A DNA stretch of 64,000 nucleotides from an uncultured Roseibium sp. (GTDB taxonomy: Bacteria; Pseudomonadota; Alphaproteobacteria; Rhizobiales; Stappiaceae): the NCBI RefSeq assembly GCF_947496995.1, contig NZ_CANMFD010000006.1, positions 142,542 to 206,541 of the forward strand, in the 5' to 3' direction. The translations under genes and the position numbers were made by a program. This document shows, piece after piece, positions 8,645 through 18,638 of this stretch (within the stretch, counting starts at the first letter, position 1; each line of letters opens with the position of its first letter). The notes under the pieces were generated by a model. It saw nothing but the letters and a program-made list of their open reading frames with translations, searched no databases and was not told the origin of the DNA.

Positions 8645-9304
8645 TCATGTTTTGGAAAACAGCAGGTCCGGAAGCTCCGCCATGGCCTCGAACAGTACCG
8701 CGCCCGCCGCACGCATCGCGTCCCGGTCGCAGGCCGGGTCCTCGACAAAGGCGAAGGCGCGCATGCCCGCCGCCCTGGCGGCCAGGACGCCCGGCACACT
8801 GTCCTCGACGACGGCGCAGCTTTCCGGCCGGTGGCCCATCGTGCGGGCGGCAAGAAGAAAGACATCCGGGGCCGGTTTGCCCTTTTCGCAATCTTCCGCC
8901 GAAAACAATCTGTCGCTCAGCCGCGGCAAGAGACCGGAGCTGCCGAGCGTCGTGTGCATTTTCCGGTATTTGCCGGAAGAGGCGACGCAATAGGGCACCG
9001 CGCGTCGGTCCAGATCGTCCAGAACCGCCTCGATGCCGTCAATGGCGGCCACACCGGCCTTGAAGACTTCCAGATCCCGGTCGCGCACCTGGTCCGGCCA
9101 GTCTGACGGCAAGGTCCGGCCGGTCAGCTCTTCGACAAGCTCCTGCACGCTTTCCAGTGTCCGGCCCATGAACTGTTGCTGGCATTGCGGCCCGGTCATC
9201 GGATAGCCGAGTTCCGTGACGATGGCGGCCATGGTCCGGTTCGCCATGCGTTCGGTATCGACGAGAACGCCGTCGCAATCGAAAATGACAAGGCCTGGTT
9301 TCAT
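8645..9304 (-). CDS. HAD-superfamily phosphatase (beta-phosphoglucomutase/GPH-like)
   Basis: A 219-residue subfamily IA HAD hydrolase. Motif I is F-D-C-D-G-V-L-V-D, motif II V-A-S-S-G-K, motif III K-G-K-P-A-P-D and motif IV V-V-E-D-S-V-P-G-V. The helical cap lies between residues 15 and 90. The best general match is the YqaB/GPH group, which dephosphorylates small sugar phosphates or 6-phosphogluconate. The gene starts 17 bases after the dut stop codon on the same strand, so the two are likely one transcript, which is compatible with a house-cleaning role. Confidence 0.88.
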   Translation of the reverse strand: MKPGLVIFDCDGVLVDTERMANRTMAAIVTELGYPMTGPQCQQQFMGRTLESVQELVEELTGRTLPSDWPDQVRDRDLEVFKAGVAAIDGIEAVLDDLDRRAVPYCVASSGKYRKMHTTLGSSGLLPRLSDRLFSAEDCEKGKPAPDVFLLAARTMGHRPESCAVVEDSVPGVLAARAAGMRAFAFVEDPACDRDAMRAAGAVLFEAMAELPDLLFSKT

Positions 9305-9321
9305 GAGAGGTCCCCGGCGGT

Positions 9322-9771
9322 TCAGCTTCGGCCGGTCGAGCCGAAGCCGCCTGCTCCGCGCGTCGTGTCCGTTAGGTCCGTGACTTCCAGGATTTGCGCC
9401 TGGAGCACGGGCGCGATCACCATCTGGGCAATCCTGTCGCCGCGGCTGATTTCGAATGGCGCGTCACCGTGATTGATCAGGATGACCTTCACCTCGCCGC
9501 GATAATCCGCGTCGATCGTGCCAGGCGTGTTCAGAACGGTGACACCATGTTTGGCGGCAAGGCCGGAGCGCGGCCGGACCTGTGCCTCGAAACCGGCCGG
9601 CAGGGCCATGGCAAGCCCGGTGGGGATCAGCGCTCTCTTTCCCGGAGCAAGAACCATCGATTCGCCGACGGCGGCGAGGAGATCGAGTCCCGCGGCCAGA
9701 TCGGACTGATAGGCGGGGAGCGGGAGGTCCTTGCCGTGGTCAAGGCGCTTCAGTTCCAGGGAAATTTGCAT
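9322..9771 (-). CDS. dut: deoxyuridine 5'-triphosphate nucleotidohydrolase
   Basis: A 149-residue trimeric dUTPase, which cleaves dUTP to dUMP and keeps uracil out of DNA. All five motifs are present: [29 protein letters not shown] and the C-terminal [10 protein letters not shown]. In many alphaproteobacteria dut directly follows coaBC. Here coaBC lies 2.2 kb upstream and plus-strand genes occupy the gap. Confidence 0.96.
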   Translation of the reverse strand: MQISLELKRLDHGKDLPLPAYQSDLAAGLDLLAAVGESMVLAPGKRALIPTGLAMALPAGFEAQVRPRSGLAAKHGVTVLNTPGTIDADYRGEVKVILINHGDAPFEISRGDRIAQMVIAPVLQAQILEVTDLTDTTRGAGGFGSTGRS

Positions 9772-9964
9772 CGTCGGTTTCCGGCTGTGAGGTCCCGGCT
9801 GAGTGACGATATTCGGCGCGTGCTGTCAAGAACCGGGCGGCAATTGCGGCAAGGATCTGATCGAGGAAATGGCAGCACCTACTTGCGGTCGAGGCATTCT
9901 CCTGAAACACTCCGGCGCATAACGATGGTGCCACGGCCTCGGGCCGATTTGGGAGACAAGCAAT

Positions 9965-10381
9965 ATGAGACAATTGATATTTGCGATTATGGCCTTTGCG
10001 ATGCTTGCATCGGCGCCGGCCGTCGCACAGACCGTCGGCTTCGCCGAAGCCATCAAGATGCTGGGCGCGAGCTGCGGCAAGGACATCGAGACTTACTGCA
10101 AGTCGGCTTCTCTTGCCAACAACGGGATCACCAACTGTCTTGAAAAGAACAAGGCGAAAGTCTCGGCGAAATGCAATGCCGACCGGGTGACCGTTCTTTC
10201 GCTGATTCGGGAACGGCTGGCTGCCCAGGCATCGGTCGCGCAGATCTGCAGCCGTGACTCCGCGCAATACTGCAAGGGCGTCAAGGAAGGCGCGGGACAT
10301 ATTCTTCGCTGCCTGTTGAAAGCCAAACCTTCCGTCAGCGCGAAATGCAACACCGCCATCGATCTGGCCGGTTACCGCTAA
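9965..10381 (+). CDS. secreted cysteine-rich repeat (GLG1-type) protein
   Basis: This 138-residue protein has a signal peptide ending A-V-A-Q. Two repeats follow with the spacing C-x3-D-I-E-x2-C then C-L-E-K-N-x7-C (about residues 38-68), and C-S-R-D-S-x3-C then C-L-L-K-A-x7-C (about 94-128). That is the Cys-rich repeat named after the Golgi protein GLG1 and found in bacterial exported proteins of unknown role. Each repeat probably forms two disulfides in the periplasm. It sits 22 bases upstream of an OmpA-domain gene, so an envelope function is likely. No biochemical function is known to me. Confidence 0.7.
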   Translation: MRQLIFAIMAFAMLASAPAVAQTVGFAEAIKMLGASCGKDIETYCKSASLANNGITNCLEKNKAKVSAKCNADRVTVLSLIRERLAAQASVAQICSRDSAQYCKGVKEGAGHILRCLLKAKPSVSAKCNTAIDLAGYR

Positions 10382-10403
10382 CACCGGTTTTTGGAGAATT
10401 CTT

Positions 10404-10985
10404 ATGAAAACATATCTTCTGGCCGGTCTTTCAGCGGCAATTCTGGCCGTTTCCAGCGTTGGCGCTGCCGCACAAACCAAACTGAACCGCAATGAAATCA
10501 TTAACTCCCTGCAGGGGGCGCAGCAGGAAGTGGACCTGACCGCCGACCAGATGCAGAAGGCGGCGATCGAGAACATCCGGAAATATCCCGGAGCCAATTC
10601 ACCGCACGACATGCCTCTGTCGGCCAAGTTGGCGACCTTGCGCCAGTTCAACGTCGAGATCACCTTCGAATTCGATTCCGACCGTATCCGCCCGGATTCC
10701 TATGAGACGGTCGGATTGATCGCCGATGCGCTTCACACGCCGTATCTGCAGGGTCAGACCTTCGTTATCGTCGGCCACACCGACGCCAAGGGCCCGCGCC
10801 AATATAACCTGGACCTCTCCATCAAACGCGCGCAAGCCGTGCGCGAGGCACTGGTCACGACCTTCCAGGTGCCGGGCCAGTATCTGTTTGCCGTTGGTCT
10901 TGGCGAGGAACAGCTTCGCGACCCGTCCAAGCCGGACGCGGCAGTCAACCGGCGCGTCCAGTTGATCAACTTGGGCTACAAATAA
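10404..10985 (+). CDS. OmpA-domain envelope protein
   Basis: This 193-residue exported protein has a signal peptide ending A-A-A-Q. A helical linker of about 60 residues leads to a peptidoglycan-binding OmpA C-terminal domain: F-E-F-D-S-D-R-I, then V-I-V-G-H-T-D-A-K-G, then N-R-R-V-Q-L. It has no lipobox and no outer-membrane beta-barrel, so it is a periplasmic, cell-wall-attached protein. It is likely co-transcribed with the preceding cysteine-rich protein. Confidence 0.88.
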   Translation: MKTYLLAGLSAAILAVSSVGAAAQTKLNRNEIINSLQGAQQEVDLTADQMQKAAIENIRKYPGANSPHDMPLSAKLATLRQFNVEITFEFDSDRIRPDSYETVGLIADALHTPYLQGQTFVIVGHTDAKGPRQYNLDLSIKRAQAVREALVTTFQVPGQYLFAVGLGEEQLRDPSKPDAAVNRRVQLINLGYK

Positions 10986-11010
10986 ACGGCCCAAGTCAGG
11001 GTCGGGCCGT
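10986..11010. terminator. stem-loop after the OmpA-domain gene
   Basis: ACGGCCC at 10986-10992 pairs perfectly with GGGCCGT at 11004-11010, one base after the OmpA stop codon. Downstream on the plus strand comes a run of A, not T, so a classical intrinsic terminator is doubtful; it may instead stabilise the 3' end. Confidence 0.4.
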
Positions 11011-11152
11011 AAAAAAGCCTGAACGAAGCCATGGTTTCCCGGTCGATTGTTCAAGAATCCGGAACAAATAATCTCCGGAATGACATCTACCGGGAACCTC
11101 CGAAGTCTCTATCTTCAAACGACGAAGAGATGGAGATCCAGGGAGTGGCACA

Positions 11153-11947
11153 GTGACAGACACACAATCCGGTGGCGGCGCGGTGTTTTTTGCGCACGGC
11201 GCGCCGACACTGGCGCTGGAAGATACGGCGGCGAGCCGGTTCCTGAAGTCCTTTGCCGCCGGCCGTCCACGGCCGAAGGCGATCCTCATTCTCTCACCGC
11301 ACTGGGAAACGGACGGGCTGAAGCTGTCCGCGCCGGGCCCCTTGCGCACCTATCACGACTTCCGCGGTTTCCCTCGGCCCCTCTACGAGATTTCCTATCC
11401 CGCCGTGGCAGGTGAAGCTCAGGTCGGCGAGGTCGCGCGCCTGCTGAAAGCCGGGGGCCATGACTTCGAGCTGGATAACAGCTGGGGTCTGGATCACGGC
11501 GCCTGGGTGCCTCTTTCGCTTGCCTACCCGGCGGCCGATATCCCGGTGAGCGCCCTGTCCCTTCCCCGCGACAGCACTCCATCAACGCTATTCGCCCTCG
11601 GGCAGACCCTTGCTCCCCTGAAGGATCAGGGTGTCCTGATTGTCGGTTCAGGCAGCACGACCCACAATCTCGGAGAGATCCAGCCGCAAGGCTCGGTGGT
11701 GCCGGACTGGGCGACAAAATTCGATGGCTGGCTGGACGAGGGGCTGCAGACAGGTTCGATCGACAGCTTCAGCGATCTCAACTCCGGACCGGAATTCCGC
11801 CGCAACCACCCGACGGAGGAGCACCTCCTGCCGCTGTTCTTTGCCTTCGGAGCGGGAGCGCCGGACAGAAAACCGAACCTTCTGCACCGCAGCTACGAAT
11901 ACGGCACGATCAGCATGAGCTATTTCGAGTTCGCCGGGCAGACCTGA
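11153..11947 (+). CDS. LigB/DODA-type extradiol ring-cleavage dioxygenase
   Basis: A 264-residue class III extradiol dioxygenase of the YgiD/DODA branch, which opens catechol-like rings with a non-haem metal. Candidate metal and acid-base histidines occur in F-F-A-H-G-A-P, L-S-P-H-W-E, L-D-H-G-A-W-V-P and N-H-P-T-E-E-H-L-L-P-L. The GTG start at 11153 lies behind GGGAG at 11141-11145. Homologues cleave L-DOPA or act on unknown catechols. It is separate from the aromatic-degradation gene hppD and has no pathway partners beside it. Confidence 0.88.
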   Translation: MTDTQSGGGAVFFAHGAPTLALEDTAASRFLKSFAAGRPRPKAILILSPHWETDGLKLSAPGPLRTYHDFRGFPRPLYEISYPAVAGEAQVGEVARLLKAGGHDFELDNSWGLDHGAWVPLSLAYPAADIPVSALSLPRDSTPSTLFALGQTLAPLKDQGVLIVGSGSTTHNLGEIQPQGSVVPDWATKFDGWLDEGLQTGSIDSFSDLNSGPEFRRNHPTEEHLLPLFFAFGAGAPDRKPNLLHRSYEYGTISMSYFEFAGQT

Positions 11948-11998
11948 CAGCCATCTTCTCCCGCTGCTTCATCAACTGATGCGTGGAGCGCTTCAGGA

Positions 11999-13228
11999 TT
12001 ACGACAGATCCTTCAGAGCGTCCACCGCCTTGGCGATGATCCGTTGCGCCACCTCGGCCTTGGACATTTGCGGCCAGTCGTCGACACCGCTGCGGCTGAC
12101 GAGGTGAATGGTGTTGGCGTCCCCGCCCATGATGCCGGTTGCCGGGCTGACGTCATTGGCGACGATCCAGTCGGCGTTCTTGCGCTCCAGCTTGCCACGG
12201 GCGTTGTCGACCAGATCGGTTGTTTCGGCGGCAAAGCCGATGAGCAGCTTCGGCCGTAGGCTTGCGTGATGGCCGATGGTGGCCAGGATGTCCGGATTTT
12301 CCGTGAGCTCCAGCGCCGGGGGCTTGCCGCTGCCATCCTTCTTGATCTTCTGCGTGCCTTCGCTCGCCATGCGCCAGTCGGCGACGGCGGCGGCCATGAT
12401 GGCGATATCCGCCGGCAGCGCGGCCTCCACCGCTTGCAGCATCTCGTTGGCCGATTCCACCTGGATCACAGCCACATTGGCCGGGGCCGGCAGAGTGACC
12501 GGTCCCGACACCAGTGTCACGCGCGCGCCGGCCGCGTAAGCCGCCGCTGCCAGGGCGTGTCCCTGCTTGCCGGACGACCGGTTGGCGATATACCGCACCG
12601 GATCAATCGGCTCGTGGGTCGGGCCGGACGTGATCAGCACATGTTTTCCGGCAAGCGGCAGACGCCCGGCTTCCAGATCCCTGTCGCGCAGCACGTCTTC
12701 TACGGCGGCCACGATGTCCAGCGGCTCGCTCATCCGGCCTGTTCCGGCCTCGCCCTTTTCCGCCATCTCGCCTGCCGCAGGCCCGCAGAAGCGGATGCCG
12801 CGGTCTTCAAGAACCGCCAGATTGTGCCGTGTTGCCGGGTTCTTCCACATTTTCGGGTTCATGGCAGGGGCGGCCAGCACCGGCTTGTCCGTTGCAAGCA
12901 GAACCGCTGTCGCCAGATCGTCGACGATGCCATGGGCCACCTTGGCCATCAGGTTTGCCGTCGCCGGGGCAACCAGGATCAGGTCGTGATCCCGCGCCAG
13001 GCGGATATGGCCGACGTCATGCTCGGCTTCCCGGTCGAACAGACCGGTGAACACCTTTTCCGCCGACAGCGCGCCGACCGCTAGGGGGGTGATGAATTCC
13101 TGCGCGCCACCGGTCATGACCGGAATGACACGGGCGCCGCGTTCCTTCAGCCGCCGGATCAAATCGAGGGACTTGTAGGCCGCGATACCGCCGCTGATGA
13201 TCAGCACGATCTGTTTGCCGCTCAGCAT
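11999..13228 (-). CDS. coaBC: bifunctional phosphopantothenoylcysteine decarboxylase/synthase
   Basis: This 409-residue two-domain enzyme of coenzyme A synthesis joins cysteine to 4'-phosphopantothenate (CoaB) and decarboxylates the product (CoaC). The N-terminal flavoprotein domain shows G-G-I-A-A-Y-K, the L-V-A-P-A-T-A-N segment and the A-P-A-M-N-P-K-M-W substrate motif. The CoaB domain begins near residue 190 with I-T-S-G-P-T-H-E-P-I-D-P-V-R and R-S-S-G-K-Q-G. Stop to start distance to the upstream LpoA-like gene is only 34 bases on the same strand. Confidence 0.96.
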   Translation of the reverse strand: MLSGKQIVLIISGGIAAYKSLDLIRRLKERGARVIPVMTGGAQEFITPLAVGALSAEKVFTGLFDREAEHDVGHIRLARDHDLILVAPATANLMAKVAHGIVDDLATAVLLATDKPVLAAPAMNPKMWKNPATRHNLAVLEDRGIRFCGPAAGEMAEKGEAGTGRMSEPLDIVAAVEDVLRDRDLEAGRLPLAGKHVLITSGPTHEPIDPVRYIANRSSGKQGHALAAAAYAAGARVTLVSGPVTLPAPANVAVIQVESANEMLQAVEAALPADIAIMAAAVADWRMASEGTQKIKKDGSGKPPALELTENPDILATIGHHASLRPKLLIGFAAETTDLVDNARGKLERKNADWIVANDVSPATGIMGGDANTIHLVSRSGVDDWPQMSKAEVAQRIIAKAVDALKDLS

Positions 13229-13262
13229 CTTGACCCCATACTCCCGGTGATGGCGGTTAAAG

Positions 13263-14474
13263 TCAGAACCCGGACCGGAAATCCCTCGGTGCCGGGGAGA
13301 TCACCTGCGCGCCGCTGCCGGTGATCTGGTAAACCGCAAGGCCGCGCTGGTTGAGGCCATTGGATTGGAAGCGGAACAATCCGTCAATGCCGATGAAGCC
13401 ATCGCGGTTGGTCAGGATGCTCTGCTGAAAGCGCTGCTGCCCGGCGGAGCGGATCAGGCCCGCGGCGAGTGTCACACCGTCGTAGACGAGGCTGGCGTTG
13501 CGCGGCGGCACCGATCCATAGGCGCTCTGGTAGCGCTGGGCGAAGGCCTGAAAGCTCTTGTCCTCCGGACCGGCGAACCAGGCACCGGCGAGGATAGGGT
13601 TGCTTTTCTCCTGGGCGGTATCCCATTGGCCCGAACCCAGCAGCTTGACCCGGCCGAGATTGGCGTTCTGGCTGACCAGCGTCTGCACGACAAGCCCTGG
13701 AACGCCGCCGGCTGCCGGCACGAACAGGGCGTCGATGTTGTTCAAGACGGGCTGCAGCGCCTGTGTCTTGGCGATCAGGTCGGACGTATCGGTGCCGTTC
13801 AGCTTGTAACGCTGGATGGTGGCGATGCGGCCACCTCCCTGCCCGACTTCCTGGCGGAACGCGGCCTCCACGACAGCGCCGTAGGACCCTTCGGGAATGA
13901 GGGCGGCATAGGAACTCTTCTGCTGGCTGTTGGCATAGCTGATCGTGCGCTTGACGTCGCTTTCCGGCAGGAAGCTCAGCAGATAGACACCCCTCGCGGC
14001 GACCGATGTGTCCGTCGAAAAGGCGATCACCGGCACGCCCGTTGCGCGCGCTGCGGTGGCGGCGCCGGAAACGGCGGGGGCGAACACGGGGCCGAGGATC
14101 AGTTCCGCGCCCTCCGAAATTGCCGCCTGCGCTGCGGCCCGGCCGCCCTCGGCGGTGCCGTTGGTGTCTTTCACCAGCAGCTGGACATCGGCGCTCGGGA
14201 AATTCTGCAGCGCCAGCGTGGCGGCATTCTTGAAAACCGTTCCGATGGAAGCGTTGCCGCCATTGCTCGACAGCGGCAGCAGCAACCCGACGCGGACACT
14301 GCCTGTGCCGATCACCTCGCCGGTGACCTGCGGCTGGGCGCCCGGCTGCACCTGGTCGCCCGGTAGCGAGCCGAGCGTTGAGCCCATGCATCCGGCAAGC
14401 AGCAATGCACTGGCGCCCGCCAGCACAGATTTCAAAACCAACCGTCTGCACCGATGCACGTTTTTGACCCGCAT
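13263..14474 (-). CDS. LpoA-like penicillin-binding protein activator, lipoprotein
   Basis: A 403-residue lipoprotein with lipobox L-L-A-G-C (Cys29) followed by a periplasmic binding-protein fold of the LIV type (V-R-V-G-L-L-L-P-L-S through about residue 390). It corresponds to the C-terminal domain of LpoA, the outer-membrane activator of PBP1A, and lacks the N-terminal TPR domain of gammaproteobacterial LpoA. Its position divergent from rsmI-yraN-gshB is the common alphaproteobacterial arrangement. Activation of peptidoglycan synthesis is inferred from the family. Confidence 0.85.
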   Translation of the reverse strand: MRVKNVHRCRRLVLKSVLAGASALLLAGCMGSTLGSLPGDQVQPGAQPQVTGEVIGTGSVRVGLLLPLSSNGGNASIGTVFKNAATLALQNFPSADVQLLVKDTNGTAEGGRAAAQAAISEGAELILGPVFAPAVSGAATAARATGVPVIAFSTDTSVAARGVYLLSFLPESDVKRTISYANSQQKSSYAALIPEGSYGAVVEAAFRQEVGQGGGRIATIQRYKLNGTDTSDLIAKTQALQPVLNNIDALFVPAAGGVPGLVVQTLVSQNANLGRVKLLGSGQWDTAQEKSNPILAGAWFAGPEDKSFQAFAQRYQSAYGSVPPRNASLVYDGVTLAAGLIRSAGQQRFQQSILTNRDGFIGIDGLFRFQSNGLNQRGLAVYQITGSGAQVISPAPRDFRSGF

Positions 14475-14743
14475 TCCACTTGCCCTGTTCCGTCGTCACC
14501 CTTACCAGAAGACTTACGTATTCACTGCAGGCATGTCCAGTTTTAGCGGTGTTTCAATGCCGTATCCGCCTGATCAACGGTGGATTTGCCTTGCATCGGT
14601 TGCGCTCAGCAGGTAGCGCAAGGAAGAAATCCGTAACCCGGAGACCGGATTCGCCGGTTGCCGCAGTCGCTGTTCAGGTCGCCCTGCCGTTAAGGGTCTG
14701 CGCAGGATGGCAGGAGATCCGGACCAGCGTGAAAGGACGCCCG

Positions 14744-15658
14744 ATGGGAACCGACAGTCCCCCGCCCGCGGCGGACAAGAACCGCTACAGCCTGTCCGAA
14801 CACACCTTTTCCGCGCCCAATCTGGAGCCGGCGCTTTATATCGTTTCCACCCCGATCGGCAATCTCGGCGACATCACGGTGCGGGCGCTGGAGACACTGG
14901 CTGCCAGCAGCGTCATCGCCTGTGAGGATACAAGGGTGACCGCCACGCTGACGCGGAAATTCGGTCTCAAGACGCCGCTTCTTGCCTATCACGAGCACAA
15001 TGCCGACAGGCAGCGGCCAAGGATCCTGGCGGAGCTTCAGGCCGGACGGGCAGTCGCCCTCGTTTCCGATGCGGGCACGCCGCTGGTCTCCGATCCGGGC
15101 TACCGGCTTGTCCGCGACGTGGTGGCGGAAGGTTACAACGTCATTCCCGTTCCGGGCGCCTCTGCCCCGCTCGCAGGTCTGGTCGCCTCCGGCCTGCCGA
15201 GTGACACCGTTCTCTTTGCCGGCTTCCTGCCGCAAAAAGGCGGGCCGAAAAGCAAGCGCCTGGCGGAGCTTGCCCGGGTTCCGGCAACGCTGATCTTCTT
15301 TGAGTCCCCCCACCGCACCGGTGCGACCCTTGCGCTGATGGCCGAAACCCTGGGCGGGGAACGCGACGCGGTGGTGGCGCGGGAGGTGACCAAGCGCTTT
15401 GAAACCTTCGAGCGCGGCACCCTTGCCGAACTGGCGGAGCGTTTCGCGGATCGGCAGGTCAAGGGCGAGATCGTCATTCTGATCGGCCCGGCGGAAGAAA
15501 AGCCGGAAGACGAAGGCGGCGATCTGGATGCGTTGCTGCTGGAAGCGCTTGAGGACATGCCGGTCAGCACGGCCGCCAAGAAAGTCGCCAAGGCAACCGG
15601 ACTTGACCGCAACGAGGTCTATAAACGGGCACTGGACCTGAAATCGGGGGACGCCTGA
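14744..15658 (+). CDS. rsmI: 16S rRNA (cytidine1402-2'-O)-methyltransferase
   Basis: A 304-residue SAM-dependent methyltransferase that modifies C1402 in the ribosomal decoding centre. Family landmarks are L-Y-I-V-S-T-P-I-G-N-L-G-D-I, C-E-D-T-R-V-T, V-S-D-A-G-T-P-L-V-S-D-P-G, P-G-A-S-A and F-F-E-S-P-H-R. The ATG at 14744 follows GAAAGGA and leaves a 30-residue N-terminal tail before the conserved region. The stop codon touches the yraN start codon, so the two are translationally linked. Confidence 0.95.
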   Translation: MGTDSPPPAADKNRYSLSEHTFSAPNLEPALYIVSTPIGNLGDITVRALETLAASSVIACEDTRVTATLTRKFGLKTPLLAYHEHNADRQRPRILAELQAGRAVALVSDAGTPLVSDPGYRLVRDVVAEGYNVIPVPGASAPLAGLVASGLPSDTVLFAGFLPQKGGPKSKRLAELARVPATLIFFESPHRTGATLALMAETLGGERDAVVAREVTKRFETFERGTLAELAERFADRQVKGEIVILIGPAEEKPEDEGGDLDALLLEALEDMPVSTAAKKVAKATGLDRNEVYKRALDLKSGDA

Positions 15659-16048
15659 ATGGCGCGCGGACGTGGCGGCCCGGACACCGAACAACGCCGC
15701 CGCGCCCATGCGCTCGGTCTGTCCGCCGAAACCTTCGCAGCCTGGTATCTGCGCCTGACCGGCTGGCGGATCCTCAAGCGCCGCTACAAGACGAAGGCGG
15801 GTGAAATCGACCTGATCGCCAAACGCCGAAAAACCGTCGCCTTCGTTGAGGTCAAAGCCAGGAAAACCCGCCGGGCGGCGGTCGAGGCGGTAACGCCGGC
15901 AAGCCAGAAACGTATTTCGCGCGCAGCCAGGATATTCGTTGCCAAACACCCGAAAGCCGGTTTTTTCACGCTCCGCTTCGACGTGATCGTCATCCGCCCC
16001 TGGGCCCTGCCGGAGCGGATCGAGAACGCCTTCGAGGCCTGGGAATAG
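15659..16048 (+). CDS. yraN: YraN (UPF0102) nuclease-fold protein
   Basis: A 129-residue protein with the restriction-endonuclease-like core G-E-I-D-L-I-A, then F-V-E-V-K-A-R-K, which could bind a divalent metal. It begins immediately after the rsmI stop codon. The family is nearly universal and sits between rsmI and gshB in many proteobacteria. Its cellular role is not established; an RNA or DNA processing role is inferred from the fold. Confidence 0.92.
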   Translation: MARGRGGPDTEQRRRAHALGLSAETFAAWYLRLTGWRILKRRYKTKAGEIDLIAKRRKTVAFVEVKARKTRRAAVEAVTPASQKRISRAARIFVAKHPKAGFFTLRFDVIVIRPWALPERIENAFEAWE

Positions 16049-16156
16049 ACGCCACTCAGTGTCCTACTGGACAAAGCCGACCCCGCACCGCATATCTGGA
16101 CCAACCGTTCTCATATTCCTTGGCGCATTCGCTGCGTCCCCGCCGGGAGTTGCCTC

Positions 16157-17101
<945 letters not shown>

Positions 17102-17218
17102 ACTGCAGGGGGGGGTGCTGCTGCAATCGGGTCAACGGTATCCGGAGGAGGCTTCCCGGTCTTCCCGGGAAGACCGGGCGGTTACGGTCTTGATTTGTCG
17201 AGGCTTCCTTGCACCGGA

Positions 17219-17482
17219 TGTCACCTCGGGCGCAGCGAAGCGGAGACCCGGGGCCCACTCGCCGTGCCGCTTGCTGAAGCAAGGCTGATTGTTCATCGAC
17301 GGTCGCTACCCGCTTCGGGCCTGCGCGCCGTATTGTCCGTCCCGGAGGCTGTGTGTGAAGCGGCCTTGCAGACACCCAACAGAGCCTCTGCGAACGAGTG
17401 GGCCCCGGCTCGGCACTGCGCTTGGCCGGGGTGACAGCCGAGGGTGGTACTCAGCTTTTCGGTTCATTCAACGGAGTTGATG
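17219..17482. repeat. inverted-repeat pair and copy of an 85-base dispersed repeat
   Basis: The 409-base gap between gshB and hppD has no gene. At 17248-17261 and 17395-17408 are perfect 14-base inverted arms (CCGGGGCCCACTCG and its complement), flanked by further imperfect pairing to GTCACCTCGGG and CCGGGGTGAC. From 17397 to 17482 the sequence is also a reverse-complement copy of 40656-40740, with most positions identical. The intervening sequence has no coding potential I recognise. Confidence 0.7.
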
Positions 17483-17510
17483 TCACCTGTAAGGAGAACA
17501 ACCGCCCCCC

Positions 17511-18623
17511 CTACTCCGCCGCTTCCGTCTTGATCACGCCGCGGCGGATCTGGTCTTCCTCAATGGACTCGAACAGGGCGCGGAAATTGCCTTCGCCGAA
17601 GCCCTCGTCGCCTTTTCTCTGAATGAATTCGAAGAAGATCGGGCCGATGACGGTTTTGGAGAAGATCTGCAGGAGGATCTTGGTCATGCCGCCGTCGACA
17701 ACGCCCTCGCCGTCGATCAGGATACCGTGGCGTTTCATGCGCTCGATCGGTTCGTCATGGCCAATGACCCGCTCGTGGGACATCTCGTAGTAAGTGTCCG
17801 GCGGACCCGGCATGAACCTCAACTCGTTCTCGGCCAGCCTGTCCGTGCTGCCGTAAATGTCGTCCGTACCGACAGCGATATGCTGGATGCCTTCGCCGTT
17901 GTATTTCTTCAGATATTCCTCGATCTGGCTGGTGTCGTCCTTGGATTCGTTCAGCGGAATGCGGATCTTGCCGCACGGGCTGGTGATTGCCCGGCTGACG
18001 AGGCCGGTGATGCGCCCGTCGATGTCGAAATAGTGGATCTGCTTGAAATTGAAGAGATCGCGGTAGAAATCCCACCACTTGTCCATGTTGCCGCGAAAGA
18101 CGTTGTGGGTCAGGTGGTCGAGATAATAGAAGCCGACGCCCTTCGGTTTCGGATCGACCTCGCCCAGCCAGTCGAAGTGCTTCGAATAGGCCGAGCCTTT
18201 TTCGCCATAGGTGTCGATGAAATAGAGCAACGAGCCGCCGATGCCGACAATTGCCGGGACGTCGAGCGTCTTGTCGTCGCCTTCATAGGGTGTCGCGCCC
18301 TTTGAAACGGCGTGCTCGAAAGTCTTTTGGGCGTCGACCACCCGCCAGGCCATGGCCGGTGCGCAGGGACCGTGCGTATCGACGAAATTCATGCCGTGGC
18401 TGCCTGCTTCGGCGTTCAGCACATAGGTGATGTCGCCCTGACGATAAAGCGTGATGTTCTTCGTCTTGTGCCTTGCGACTGGCTCATAGCCCATCTTGCG
18501 AAACAGCGCGTCCAGCTTTTCAGGCTCCGGATGGGCGAATTCGACGAATTCGAACCCGTCCGTTCCGGCAGGATTGTCTTCGGTGATTTTCGCAACCGGT
18601 GCGTCGTGCGGAAACGGTCCCAA
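17511..18623 (-). CDS. hppD: 4-hydroxyphenylpyruvate dioxygenase
   Basis: This 370-residue Fe(II) dioxygenase makes homogentisate from 4-hydroxyphenylpyruvate in tyrosine breakdown. The iron ligands are visible: His in Y-L-D-H-L-T-H-N-V, His in G-I-Q-H-I-A-V and Glu in F-F-E-F-I-Q-R-K-G-D. I chose a TTG start (complement of 18621-18623), preceded by GAGGAG at good spacing, because the translation L-G-P-F-P-H-D-A-P matches the usual N-terminus. The frame continues upstream without homology. The gene diverges from an Lrp-type regulator. Confidence 0.93.
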   Translation of the reverse strand: MGPFPHDAPVAKITEDNPAGTDGFEFVEFAHPEPEKLDALFRKMGYEPVARHKTKNITLYRQGDITYVLNAEAGSHGMNFVDTHGPCAPAMAWRVVDAQKTFEHAVSKGATPYEGDDKTLDVPAIVGIGGSLLYFIDTYGEKGSAYSKHFDWLGEVDPKPKGVGFYYLDHLTHNVFRGNMDKWWDFYRDLFNFKQIHYFDIDGRITGLVSRAITSPCGKIRIPLNESKDDTSQIEEYLKKYNGEGIQHIAVGTDDIYGSTDRLAENELRFMPGPPDTYYEMSHERVIGHDEPIERMKRHGILIDGEGVVDGGMTKILLQIFSKTVIGPIFFEFIQRKGDEGFGEGNFRALFESIEEDQIRRGVIKTEAAE

Positions 18624-18638
18624 GGCGAGCTCTCCTCT

